Shown here: positions 27,647 to 35,230 of the stretch, piece after piece
How positions within the stretch are numbered: the stretch's first letter is position 1
How the letters are laid out: each line of letters opens with the position of its first letter
NCBI GenBank assembly: GCA_020846745.1
Contig: JADLDI010000062.1
Span: forward strand, 1 to 64,000
Source: Bryobacterales bacterium
GTDB taxonomy: Bacteria; Acidobacteriota; Terriglobia; Bryobacterales; Bryobacteraceae
DNA: 64,000 nucleotides
Direction: 5' to 3'
Notes under the pieces: generated by a model
Seen by the model: the letters and a program-made list of their open reading frames with translations, nothing else
Database searches by the model: none
What the model was told of the DNA's origin: nothing
Position numbers and translations under genes: made by a program

Positions 27647-28377
27647 CAAGTTGCGTTTACGAAGATCGCGTCGACCTCGAGGAGTTGTCCGGTCACGGGG
27701 TGATAGGTATTCGGTGTAATTGCCGCCAACACGTAGCCGCGTGCACCCATCCTCTGCATCATGTCGGTCATTGAAAGCGAACCATCATACAGCGGTTGAA
27801 TTGCAAGCTCTACTTGGATCGCTACGGTTCGCCGCAGCGTCTCACTTGCCCCAGCGAGTACGTGATCTTCATACCCTTGAACATCAAGCTTTAGGAGGAT
27901 GACGTCACTTTGCACTGATCGTTGTTTAAGTAGCGAATCCAGTGATCGGATGTTCACAGACTCCTTGTGGGAGATAGCAGCCTCCGGAAACAAGGACTGC
28001 ATTTCGGTTGACATCGGGAGTAGGGAACTTGAGACCGAATTGCGAGCCACGGTGAGATTCAGTGTTTGCCCGTCGTTGTCGCCGAGAGCGCAGTTGAAGC
28101 AGTCCCACATCGGGTCTTTGTCAGACTTGGCTTTCAGCAACTTAAACGCAGCCGCTTGCGGCTCAAATGAGATAATACGGCCTAAGTAGCCCTGTTCACG
28201 CAGTTCTCGTGCATAGGCTCCAACGTTGGCGCCCGCGTCAATTACGCACTGAACTGAGTGACGGCGCATGAGTTCCATGCGAACTTCTGTGAACGAAACT
28301 CTTGGCTGATACCGCCGGATCTCGTAGCCGCAGAATCGAAACGCAGCGCGAATCCCATTTTTGAGGCTTAGTTGCAT
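27646..28377 (-). CDS. FkbM family methyltransferase
   Basis: The 243-aa protein shows the FkbM pattern: VIDAGANVGAYARELREQGYLGRIISFEP (SAM-binding loop), a middle LKAKSDKDPMWDCFNCALGD, and SLDSLL followed by ILLKLDVQGYEDHVLAGA. FkbM enzymes methylate hydroxyl groups, often on sugars. In this setting it probably decorates the polysaccharide repeat unit. Its stop overlaps the presumed start of the polymerase gene (TGATG). The 168 nt between it and the flippase gene contain no recognisable gene. Confidence 0.88.
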   Translation of the reverse strand: MQLSLKNGIRAAFRFCGYEIRRYQPRVSFTEVRMELMRRHSVQCVIDAGANVGAYARELREQGYLGRIISFEPQAAAFKLLKAKSDKDPMWDCFNCALGDNDGQTLNLTVARNSVSSSLLPMSTEMQSLFPEAAISHKESVNIRSLDSLLKQRSVQSDVILLKLDVQGYEDHVLAGASETLRRTVAIQVELAIQPLYDGSLSMTDMMQRMGARGYVLAAITPNTYHPVTGQLLEVDAIFVNAT

Positions 28378-28545
28378 TCGTGTACTTCGTGGAAATTTGG
28401 AAGATTTGTGGGCGACGGAGGTTTGCAGGACAAACCGTCATCCTGGGGCTGTAATCCTGAGTCGGTCCTCCCACGCCCCGAAATCAGCCTGCTCCGCCGT
28501 CGATTCGAGAACATGCACTGCCACGCTAATTCTGATCACTACGGA

Positions 28546-29922
28546 CTAGTCGCGCTTAGACGCAGCGAGGAACATTCGGATTTCTATCAATTGACACAGT
28601 GCGACGAGAAATTCACTCGCGGTGAACCCGAGTGAGATCCCGCCGACACCGCTGTTCCGATGAAGGACGGCTGCCAGTAGGATGCCGACAACTGCCGCCG
28701 GGACTTGATAGATCGCTTGCCCGAAGAGTCGGTTGCAGCCGTTTAGACACATCGATGCTGCATATCGGACACTGTTAAAAACTGCAAACGCACTCAGAGA
28801 CGCAGCGGTCAGAGCGGTGGGTACTACTTCGGGGCTGACCCAGATGGGAATCAATAGGCGATATGTGCTGAAAAAAAGGATAGCCCCACTGACCGAGATC
28901 GCTAATGCTAATAGAAGGGTACGCGCGAACGTTCGCCGAATCCATGGAATGTCGGAGATTGCGAGGGCTTCAGCGTAAGCGGGCCACAGTGGGGATAACA
29001 GCATCGCATTCAGGAGCAACACTACGGAGATCACCTTGAGTGCTACTCCATACTCCGGTACGGACGCGGCACCAAGAAACTGGGCTATCATCAACGTCGG
29101 AGCTTGAGTAACAAGGGCGGCACCGACTTGGGAACAGAAGAAGAGGCCGCCGCGGCTGGCGAGTGATCGTGCCGTCACCAGATCAAAAAGACGCCAGGAA
29201 GGCATAAGCCATGGCCGGTTCCAATAGAACTGCGCTACCCAGTTGACGGCCAGCATCAGTACTGGACCGCCGCTGACTGCAGCAACCAGCCATGGGAGGC
29301 CCCGATGGAAGTGAATTGCCATTATTAAAGCCACAAACGCTAACACACTTCCCGCGATCTGCCACAAATTGCTACGAAAGCCTTCCTGAAAACCCAGTTG
29401 GACTCTTTGTACCGTTCCTAGCGGAAGGCTGAACGCGAAGCACATGAACAGAACGGCGCAAGTAGACGCCGTCTCAGCTGTTGCTACAGCACTCTTCGCA
29501 CTGAACAGGCTTGCCCAGTTAACGTGGCTATAGGCCAGCGTGAATGCAGTTACGGCGAAGACCGCAATCGCTAAAAGTAGGAAGAACGCGGTTGAAACGG
29601 TTCGCCGTAACGTTAGCCTATCACCCGTCGCGCTAGCTGTCGCCACCGCATTGAGTAGTCCGTTGCCGAGACCGAGGTCCCCAAATGTTAGCAACGTGAC
29701 AGCGGAGCTTATTGTCATCCAAAGGCCATAGCGCTCAAGTCCAAGATATCGAAAAGCCAGGGGAACGGAAACGACCGTCGTCATAATAGTAATCCCCTTC
29801 ATCGTCGCGGACGTTAAAGACGTCAGGAGTGCTCGTCGGTATCGATCCTTGGACCGATCACTGTCCACGGTCGCGTAAACCGTACTCGCAGGAGTGGACC
29901 TTAAGACATTCCAGTTGCGCAT
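28546..29922 (-). CDS. polysaccharide flippase (Wzx-like, MATE/oligosaccharide flippase superfamily)
   Basis: The 458-aa protein has about 12-14 hydrophobic spans starting near residue 40 (SATMKGITIMTTVVSVPLAFRYLGLERYGLWM). That start is typical of Wzx-type flippases that move undecaprenyl-linked repeat units to the periplasmic face. GDLGLGNGLLNAVA in the first loop and a long basic N-terminal tail are also seen. It lies between the methyltransferase/polymerase genes and the wzc region. Codon use is visibly less GC-rich than in the housekeeping flanks. Confidence 0.87.
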   Translation of the reverse strand: MRNWNVLRSTPASTVYATVDSDRSKDRYRRALLTSLTSATMKGITIMTTVVSVPLAFRYLGLERYGLWMTISSAVTLLTFGDLGLGNGLLNAVATASATGDRLTLRRTVSTAFFLLLAIAVFAVTAFTLAYSHVNWASLFSAKSAVATAETASTCAVLFMCFAFSLPLGTVQRVQLGFQEGFRSNLWQIAGSVLAFVALIMAIHFHRGLPWLVAAVSGGPVLMLAVNWVAQFYWNRPWLMPSWRLFDLVTARSLASRGGLFFCSQVGAALVTQAPTLMIAQFLGAASVPEYGVALKVISVVLLLNAMLLSPLWPAYAEALAISDIPWIRRTFARTLLLALAISVSGAILFFSTYRLLIPIWVSPEVVPTALTAASLSAFAVFNSVRYAASMCLNGCNRLFGQAIYQVPAAVVGILLAAVLHRNSGVGGISLGFTASEFLVALCQLIEIRMFLAASKRD

Positions 29923-30116
29923 TTATCAGAGCCAGCGAGTATTGGAGGTTTTATAGGTGGACGTTACAAGTGTTTTAGGAAGGTCGTCTTTAAGTAAACC
30001 ATCGGATTCCACTGCTTACCCGCTGAGCTAGGGTGGGCTAGAAGGCGCGGTTCAGATGCCAAACAATGACAACGGCACATACAGACCTCATCGGACCGAG
30101 AGCAATTGGGTGGGAG
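29923..30116. other. gap without a recognisable gene
   Basis: This 194-nt stretch separates the flippase start from the wzc remnant. I see no supported coding frame. A tRNA-D-arm-like string occurs at about 30009-30036 on the minus strand but is not part of a tRNA. Confidence 0.5.
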
Positions 30117-30287
30117 CATTCCTATACGTTCGCGTGATCTTACCACGATGATGTCAAGGTTCGAATAATCTGGCACATGAATCGCTGAATCTCGCCAGTT
30201 CAGTTCGTCAAACAACACACTGCTGAATCCCGTTGCCTGGCTCGGGACGAACACGCGAGAAAGCGGTGGTCTATGAAGATAGTCATC
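30117..30287 (-). pseudogene. degenerate wzc kinase fragment (C-terminal side of the interruption)
   Basis: About 57 codons align without gaps to residues 599-655 of the intact Wzc at 31011-33299. Examples are LHRPPLSRVF against LRRPSLHRVF, GFSSVLFDELNWRD against GFSNVLLGELEWRD, and YSNLDIIV against YKNLDIMV, roughly 28 of 48 identical. This covers the region just after Walker A'. The similarity is also visible in the DNA, with scattered substitutions. The fragment has no start of its own and ends in unrelated sequence. Confidence 0.75.
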
Positions 30288-30326
30288 CCAACGCAGCCAG
30301 TCTCCTGGTTGGCGAGCCAAAGGATC

Positions 30327-30710
30327 TCACGGGAGATGTCTAAGCCGGACCCGCAGCTTCGCTCCGACACGGTGAGCCACCAGTAAGAAAGGCGTGTCCA
30401 GATCGAGATCCAACAAAAACAACGCCTTGAGTGTCTCGATGGTAAAGCTGGGCCTGATATGCCCAGGCCGAAGATAAACGATTCCCCGAACTTGCGCACC
30501 TTGAGAAACGGCCAAAGCTCCAAAATCCGCGTCATGGGTGAGGATCACACGTTCGTCGAGCCTGGAGTGATCTAGAAGCACGCGATCACTGCTTCCCGCA
30601 AGCCCCAATTCTCGAACGTGTTGCACGTCGCATGATTGAGACCGAAGGAAATCGACTACGCAAGGATGGATGTTTTCATCAGCCAGAAGCCGATACTGGC
30701 TCAGGATCAA
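30327..30710 (-). CDS. DUF5615 PIN-like toxin
   Basis: The 127-aa protein fits the DUF5615 PIN-like family. The N-terminal LLADENIHPCVVDFLRSQ carries the first acidic residue, VILTHDADFGALAV the next acidic cluster, and GIVYLRPGHIRPSFTIETLKALF follows the family pattern. Such proteins are predicted ribonuclease toxins. Its ATG overlaps the stop of the DUF433 gene by 4 nt, the standard antitoxin-toxin arrangement. The pair sits between two fragments of a dead wzc copy. Confidence 0.85.
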   Translation of the reverse strand: MILSQYRLLADENIHPCVVDFLRSQSCDVQHVRELGLAGSSDRVLLDHSRLDERVILTHDADFGALAVSQGAQVRGIVYLRPGHIRPSFTIETLKALFLLDLDLDTPFLLVAHRVGAKLRVRLRHLP

Positions 30711-30937
30711 CGCGGCACTTCTACTTCAAAGTCAGCTTCATTCTTTAAGAAACGGGCTGCATACCGGACCGCTGCCTCAATATGCTCGGGCTCGATTTGC
30801 GGATATGCACTCAGGATCTCCTCCCGGTTTGCGCCGCTGGCAATTAACTCCAGAATAAACTCGACACTGAGGCGGGTGCCGCGAATGCAAGGCTTCCCCC
30901 CCAGTACAGTTGAATCAGCGACGATGCCCAAGCTCAT
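30707..30937 (-). CDS. DUF433 antitoxin
   Basis: From the ATG at 30937 the product is 76 aa and reads as a complete DUF433 protein: LGGKPCIRGTRLSVEFILELIASG, then EEILSAYPQIEPEHIEAAVRYAARF, a winged-helix-like DNA-binding fold. Proteins of this family pair with DUF5615 toxins. The longer frame from 31066 reads through a wzc remnant and the wzc 3' end, so it is not part of the gene. The antitoxin gene precedes and overlaps the toxin gene. Confidence 0.85.
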   Translation of the reverse strand: MSLGIVADSTVLGGKPCIRGTRLSVEFILELIASGANREEILSAYPQIEPEHIEAAVRYAARFLKNEADFEVEVPR

Positions 30938-30955
30938 AACTTTAGGATAGCTGGT

Positions 30956-31012
30956 CAGGAGCGCGTTCGAAATCGCTAGTGGGGAGGGGCTAGAGGCTGA
31001 ATAGCCCTCTTC
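30956..31012 (-). pseudogene. degenerate wzc Walker A fragment (N-terminal side of the interruption)
   Basis: This starts inside the wzc stop codon. The minus strand encodes EEGYSASSPSPLAISNALL, which aligns with Wzc residues 576-592 (SEGKSTTASHLAISNASL), the Walker A region. The P-loop lysine is now Tyr. Several differences are third-position changes, as expected of a diverged copy. With the fragment at 30117-30287 it brackets the DUF433/DUF5615 cassette. Confidence 0.6.
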
Positions 31013-33299
31013 ACGCGTTCGCGTGATAGTAGCGCTTGTAGTATTTGCCGTAATAGCCGTAGGCATTGTAATCAGAGCTGAGGTCTCGGGTCACCTTGTT
31101 CAAAACAATGCACGCCACGTTGGCGCGCACGCGCCGTAGCGTCGACACAGCCGATTGTACGGCCTTCTTGTGCGTTTCACCGGCAACCGTGATCAGCACG
31201 ACACCGTCTACTGCCGTCGCCATGTGGAGCGGTTCGGCAAAGTTCATCAGTGGTGGCGAGTCCAACACAACCAGGTCGTATTCCCGCGTCGCCTGTTCCA
31301 GAAACTGGATGAGCCCTCCGGCCACCAAGTCTGGTGCCCGCCGCGAGGGTGGTCCGGCAACCATGATGTCGAGGTTCTTGTATCCAGGCACCGGTGTTAC
31401 CGCGTCACGCCATTCCAACTCGCCCAGCAACACGTTACTGAATCCCTGCGCCGCGCTGAGGCCGAAAACGCGGTGGAGCGAAGGCCGACGAAGGTCGCCA
31501 TCGACGATCAGGGTACGTTTGCCCAGAGAAGCGTTTGAAATGGCCAGATGCGAGGCCGTCGTCGACTTACCTTCCGACGGTCCTGTCGAAGTCACCAGCA
31601 GCGAGCGTGTACGCTGGTCCAAATCCGCTAGGAGAATGGAGGAATGCAACGTCCGAATTGATTCCTCATACATCGTGAGGCCCTTTTCGGCTTCGCTTAA
31701 AGGTACCAATGCACCCTCTTCTGACGAGCCATCCTCCTTGGCATTCGCCAGAGCAGTCGCAGCCGACGACAACGCATTAGGCCGGCCCTTGACAATCAGC
31801 GGCAGCAAACCAACGGTAGGTCCGTTGAAAATCTGACTGAGTTGATCCGGCGAACGAAGAGTGTTGTCCAGCGTATCAGCCAGTATCGCAGTCCCCAGCG
31901 CTAAGATGCTCGAAAGCAGAAACGCCAACCCGAGGTTGAGCGGAATGCTCGGGAACACCGGTTTAACCGCCGGCCGTGCCTGATCCGCGAACCGAATTGA
32001 ATTATTCTGAAACCCGGCGTTGATCCCTGCCTCATTCACGCGCCGCAGCAACTCGTCGTACAGCTTCTTGTCCGTCTCCGCTTCGCGCTTCAGGCGTTGA
32101 TAATCGTACGACCGGGCGTTGAGGGTGTCGAACTCCTTCTTGGTCTCTGCTACGGATTTCTGCAGCATGGCTTCGCGGGATTGGGACTCGTGGTATTCGG
32201 TCTCAATGCGGCGCAGGATGTTCTGCAAAGCGTTGTCGTTCTGTTTATTGAGCGTGTTGACGCGGGCGGCGGCCTTGCGGTGTTCGGGGTGCTGGGCCCC
32301 GTATTGTTGTTTAATCCTGGCGAGGTCCTCTTCGGCCTCGTTGAGGCGTTCGCGGAGTTTCTTCAGTTCTTCGCCTTGCGTGGAGACTTGGGCCGCTTCG
32401 AGCGACCCATCTCGCGAAGAGTTGTACGCGGACTCTTTGCGGACACGGTCGGCCTGGGCGGCGGTGTATTCCTGGTTGAGCTGCATCAGGCGGGCGGAGA
32501 GGATGGAGGTCTTCTCCTCGGGATTGATGACGTTCAGCTCTTTTTCGAACCGGATTAACGCTTCGGAGGACCGCTCCATTTTGGCCTTAATCTCTTCGAT
32601 CTGGTTCTGCATGAAGGTGGACATCGAGGCCGATGCGCGGATGCGGATGTTGTACGTGTGTTCGATGTATGACCGGGCAATGCCGTTGGCGACGTTAGCG
32701 GCGAGTTGCGGGTCGGGGGACCGATAGGCGATTTTGAGGATGTAGGTGTTGGGCGGGCGGGTCACCTTCAAGTTTTTGAGGACGATGGGGGCTTCGGCGG
32801 CGGCTTCGGGGCGGACGCGCGGGTCCACTTTCTGCTTTTCGTGCTTGCGGAGGTCGTAGCGTTCGGTGACCGGACGGAGGACCGCATCCGACTGGATCAG
32901 GTTGATCTGCGTAGCGATGAACTGGTCCGAGTCGTTGATAGCGCGGAGAGATTGGGCTTCCTGGCCGACGAGTCCGGTGGGGGCCTGGCGGTCGATATCG
33001 ACGACGGCAGTGGACTCATAGATCGGCGTCAACCGCGCCGAAACGATATAGGTTGCGGCGACCGAAGCGGCAACAAAGGCGAGGATCTTGTACCGGTGGC
33101 GGCGGAGGATCCACAGATAGTGCGATAACGGCACGGAGGGCTGATCCGGCTCTTCCGAATAAGGCCCGGCGGCATTGGAACCCGGCGCTCCGTAGTAGTA
33201 ATAGTTTGGCGGGGGCGGGTAGGCAGAAGGCAGCCGGGGATCCGAGGGCGCCGGTCCGGCCGGGAGGTTGTCTGGATTAGGCAGGTGTTTTATCGACAT
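31011..33299 (-). CDS. wzc: Wzc-type polysaccharide co-polymerase / BY-kinase (tyrosine autokinase)
   Basis: The 762-aa protein controls polymer length and export through cycles of tyrosine autophosphorylation. A Pro/Tyr-rich cytoplasmic N-terminus (1-57) precedes the first membrane span (about 71-88), the Wzz domain and a periplasmic coiled coil (230-425). A second span lies near 455-475. The kinase shows Walker A STGPSEGKST (571-580), Walker A' LIVDGDL (597-603) and Walker B LVVLDSP (676-682). The last 20 residues hold eight tyrosines (DYNAYGYYGKYYKRYY), the phosphorylation cluster. It lies downstream of wza, after a 152-nt spacer with three hairpins. Confidence 0.93.
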   Translation of the reverse strand: MSIKHLPNPDNLPAGPAPSDPRLPSAYPPPPNYYYYGAPGSNAAGPYSEEPDQPSVPLSHYLWILRRHRYKILAFVAASVAATYIVSARLTPIYESTAVVDIDRQAPTGLVGQEAQSLRAINDSDQFIATQINLIQSDAVLRPVTERYDLRKHEKQKVDPRVRPEAAAEAPIVLKNLKVTRPPNTYILKIAYRSPDPQLAANVANGIARSYIEHTYNIRIRASASMSTFMQNQIEEIKAKMERSSEALIRFEKELNVINPEEKTSILSARLMQLNQEYTAAQADRVRKESAYNSSRDGSLEAAQVSTQGEELKKLRERLNEAEEDLARIKQQYGAQHPEHRKAAARVNTLNKQNDNALQNILRRIETEYHESQSREAMLQKSVAETKKEFDTLNARSYDYQRLKREAETDKKLYDELLRRVNEAGINAGFQNNSIRFADQARPAVKPVFPSIPLNLGLAFLLSSILALGTAILADTLDNTLRSPDQLSQIFNGPTVGLLPLIVKGRPNALSSAATALANAKEDGSSEEGALVPLSEAEKGLTMYEESIRTLHSSILLADLDQRTRSLLVTSTGPSEGKSTTASHLAISNASLGKRTLIVDGDLRRPSLHRVFGLSAAQGFSNVLLGELEWRDAVTPVPGYKNLDIMVAGPPSRRAPDLVAGGLIQFLEQATREYDLVVLDSPPLMNFAEPLHMATAVDGVVLITVAGETHKKAVQSAVSTLRRVRANVACIVLNKVTRDLSSDYNAYGYYGKYYKRYYHANA

Positions 33300-33315
33300 T
33301 TCGAAAAGAAGCTGT

Positions 33316-33340
33316 CAGCTTTCAGCATTCAGCTTTCAGC
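33316..33340. repeat. two perfect CAGCTTTCAGC repeats
   Basis: CAGCTTTCAGC occurs at 33316-33326 and 33330-33340, three bases apart, just upstream of the wzc start. A third copy lies at 16668-16678 on the other strand, beside the VapC stump. Confidence 0.6.
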
Positions 33341-33431
33341 GGAAGGGGGTTCGCTTCCGCTCGCTTCATTACTTAAGCGCCGGCTTGCTTTCGCTCGCCG
33401 GCTCAATGTGGTTAGTCGCCTTCGGGCGACT
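33339..33431 (-). promoter_or_regulatory. three consecutive hairpins in the wza-wzc spacer
   Basis: Three inverted repeats follow each other in the 152-nt spacer. One has a GCGGAAG/CTTCCGC stem (33339-33360, 8-nt loop). The next has a GCCGGC/GCCGGC stem (33379-33402, 12-nt loop). The third has a perfect 7-bp AGTCGCC/GGCGACT stem with a 4-nt loop (33414-33431). None has a clear U-tract on the minus strand. They could attenuate transcription or stabilise the wza message, setting different levels of Wza and Wzc. Confidence 0.55.
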
Positions 33432-33451
33432 GTCTTGTTGGCGATCTTGTT

Positions 33452-34417
33452 TTATCTGCCTCGCCAGATCAGCATTCCCGACACCGTTCCAGCGCCGAAT
33501 GTCGCCATGCGGTCGAGGGCCGTCATGGTCTTCCGCTTACTCGTGTTGTCCGGGATATACAGGATGTCATTCGCCATCAACGGAACGTCTGTCGCCTTCC
33601 GCTTCATGATGTCTTCGAGGGGAATTGCGATCTCGTTCTTGCCGGTGCCGGTCGCTTCTTTGCGGTAGATGTAGGCCAGCTTCTGCGCATATGGCAGGAG
33701 GCCTTCGGCCTGGGCGAGCACCTTCATGACCGTCGTGTCATTCGAGTCTTCGATTCTGAAGGCTCCCGGTTTTTTTACGTTGCCGACTACGAATACCTTG
33801 CCCACATCGGGCACACGGATCTCCTCGCCGCCGATCAGCTTTAGGTTCAGTTCCGGGTCGGCGGCATCGATCAAACCTTTGACCGGGATGCGGCGCGTTA
33901 GGGTTTTACTGGTGCCGTCTTCGTATTTCTCCAGGCGGGTGACCAGGATTTCCGGTCCGGCATCGGTGGAGAGACCTTCGGCGCGGGTGAGGGCGTCGAG
34001 GAGAGTGACTACACCATAGGCCTGGAACGTTAGCGGACGTTTGACGGCGCCGGCTACGGAGATGGGCCGCGACTTGTATTCGGCGATGTGGACAGTCACG
34101 ACCGGGTCGACGAAAAGCTGTTCGTCGGAGAGGGCCTTGGCGATGGCTTCTTCGATAGCGGACGGAAGGAGTCCGGTAACCTTGATTCGCTGTTTCAGCA
34201 TGGGTAGCCGGATTTCGCCCGATTGCGAGACGCGGACGGTGCGGGTGAGTTCGGGCGCGCCGTAGACCGAGACGGCAATCAGGTCGTCGACGCCAACAGG
34301 TTGGGACGGGAGATTGTAGCCGCCAAGTTCCTGCGGTTGGGGTGGTGGCTGGTTGGGCTGCTGGGCGGTGAGCGCCGGGGCGAGGAGCAAAAGGGAGATC
34401 AGTAGAAGCGACTTCAT
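33452..34417 (-). CDS. wza: polysaccharide export protein, Wza-like (SLBB domains)
   Basis: From the ATG at 34417 the product is 321 aa. It starts with a signal peptide (MKSLLLISLLLLAPALTAQQ) followed by a proline-rich stretch. The Poly_export domain follows (YNLPSQPVGVDDLIAVSVYGAPELTRTVRVSQSGEIRLPMLKQ in outline). Then come SLBB-type repeats (ISVAGAVKRPLTFQAYG, VFVVGNVKKPGAFRIED) and a C-terminal GAGTVSGMLIWRGR. It should form the outer-membrane or periplasmic export channel working with Wzc. There is no lipobox cysteine, unlike E. coli Wza. The frame upstream of 34417 has no similarity. Confidence 0.9.
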   Translation of the reverse strand: MKSLLLISLLLLAPALTAQQPNQPPPQPQELGGYNLPSQPVGVDDLIAVSVYGAPELTRTVRVSQSGEIRLPMLKQRIKVTGLLPSAIEEAIAKALSDEQLFVDPVVTVHIAEYKSRPISVAGAVKRPLTFQAYGVVTLLDALTRAEGLSTDAGPEILVTRLEKYEDGTSKTLTRRIPVKGLIDAADPELNLKLIGGEEIRVPDVGKVFVVGNVKKPGAFRIEDSNDTTVMKVLAQAEGLLPYAQKLAYIYRKEATGTGKNEIAIPLEDIMKRKATDVPLMANDILYIPDNTSKRKTMTALDRMATFGAGTVSGMLIWRGR

Positions 34418-34470
34418 TGGTGTGGAGCTATCGTTACCAGGGTACGTTACGGCTATGGCCAAACTAAAGG

Positions 34471-34510
34471 GACCGACCGGGAGGCCGGCCGGCGAACGAA
34501 GACGTTCGCC
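34471..34510 (-). promoter_or_regulatory. two adjacent hairpins upstream of wza
   Basis: A perfect 8-bp stem GGCGAACG/CGTTCGCC with a 4-nt loop lies at 34491-34510. It abuts a second stem at 34471-34490 (GGCCGGCC against GGTCGGTC on the minus strand, with two G-U pairs). They lie 54 nt before the wza ATG, downstream of the ribbon-helix-helix gene. They may end that gene's transcript or act in the wza leader. Confidence 0.5.
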
Positions 34511-34567
34511 CCACATTCGGCAGGGGGTCGCGGGCTTACGCGAATCGTGCTTGTTTGCAAAGTTGCA

Positions 34568-34846
34568 TTATCCACCGGCGACGGCAGTGGAGGCGCCGTT
34601 GGAGAGGTGGCGGCGGAGGCGGTCCACTTCGTTGTTGAGGCTGAGTACACGCGCTTCGACGAGGCGGAGGCGCTCGACTACGGTCAGGTCCGGGGGCGCT
34701 GCCACGGAGCCATTGCTGACGAGCGAATGCACGGCGAGGCGCGCCAGATCGGAAACGGTGCGCGCACCGTAGTTTTCCCGAAGGGTCTGCATGCGATCGT
34801 ACTCTTCAGGCGTTAAGCGAAAACTGATCATCTTCTGTTTACGCAT
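34568..34846 (-). CDS. ribbon-helix-helix-like small protein with C-terminal coiled coil
   Basis: The 92-aa protein begins MRKQKMISFRLTPEEYDRMQTL, a CopG/MetJ-like ribbon strand with basic residues and a following helix. ARTVSDLARLAVHSL matches the second helix. Residues 56-84 (TVVERLRLVEARVLSLNNEVDRLRRHL) look like a short coiled coil. It could be a DNA-binding regulator of the exopolysaccharide genes that start 150 nt downstream, or an antitoxin-like orphan. No toxin is adjacent. Two TACGT half-sites lie upstream at 35025-35036. Confidence 0.65.
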   Translation of the reverse strand: MRKQKMISFRLTPEEYDRMQTLRENYGARTVSDLARLAVHSLVSNGSVAAPPDLTVVERLRLVEARVLSLNNEVDRLRRHLSNGASTAVAGG

Positions 34847-35068
34847 CGAGGGGGCTCCGCTAACTGCGTTGTGGAAATGAAGGTTAGAGCCAAGTCACTG
34901 CTGATGGAAGGTGCAAGCAGTTCCAAAGAAGGCGGCGGGACGGTTTCAAGAGGTAGACGGCAGATTCAGGCACAGAGCTACCGCAGTAACGGTCCCATGG
35001 GATCCGCTGCGAACGTGTCGATACACGTATAACGTATTAGGTTGACTTCGGAAACCCGACGCCGCGCC
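34847..35068. other. intergenic region upstream of the ribbon-helix-helix gene
   Basis: No gene is supported here. On the minus strand TACGT occurs twice, two bases apart (35025-35036), beside a GTGTATCGACACG string. It could be an operator, but this is weak. Confidence 0.35.
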
Positions 35069-35230
35069 TTAGTTGGTGCGGTCCTCCGGCTGCAGTTGTA
35101 CAAAGGGGAACGGAAAGGGCGCGATTATCGCGGCCTGGCAACCCGATCCCGTTAAACGTAATCCCATCAAATTCCGGTTCTTACAGCCCGGGCATAAGTA
35201 GGTGTTCGTTTGCACAAAACTATCAGCCAT
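35069..35230 (-). CDS. small Cys-containing protein of unknown function (53 aa)
   Basis: The ATG at 35230 has an AAGG six bases upstream and opens a complete 53-codon frame. The product has a CPGC pair at residues 13-16, a third cysteine at 31, and a Pro/Phe repeat (APFPFPFVQLQPEDRTN) at the end. The paired cysteines suggest a half zinc ribbon or a redox motif. A TTGACA/GACAAT promoter lies upstream at 35510-35537 on the same strand. I do not recognise the family. Support is the start context, the promoter and its orientation with the exopolysaccharide genes. Confidence 0.45.
   Translation of the reverse strand: MADSFVQTNTYLCPGCKNRNLMGLRLTGSGCQAAIIAPFPFPFVQLQPEDRTN

Noticed and set aside
28378..28545. 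48-codon minus-strand frame between the flippase and FkbM genes
   Set aside because: Low-complexity composition, no start signal and no recognisable motif; treated as a spacer.
30009..30036. tRNA-like string on the minus strand (TAGCTCAGCGGGTAAGC)
   Set aside because: Resembles a D arm, but no anticodon arm, T arm or acceptor stem can be built around it.
35100..35160. SAM-riboswitch-like GGCCTGGCAACCC on the plus strand
   Set aside because: The rest of the aptamer consensus is absent, no downstream plus-strand gene exists, and the bases are explained by the 53-aa minus-strand frame.
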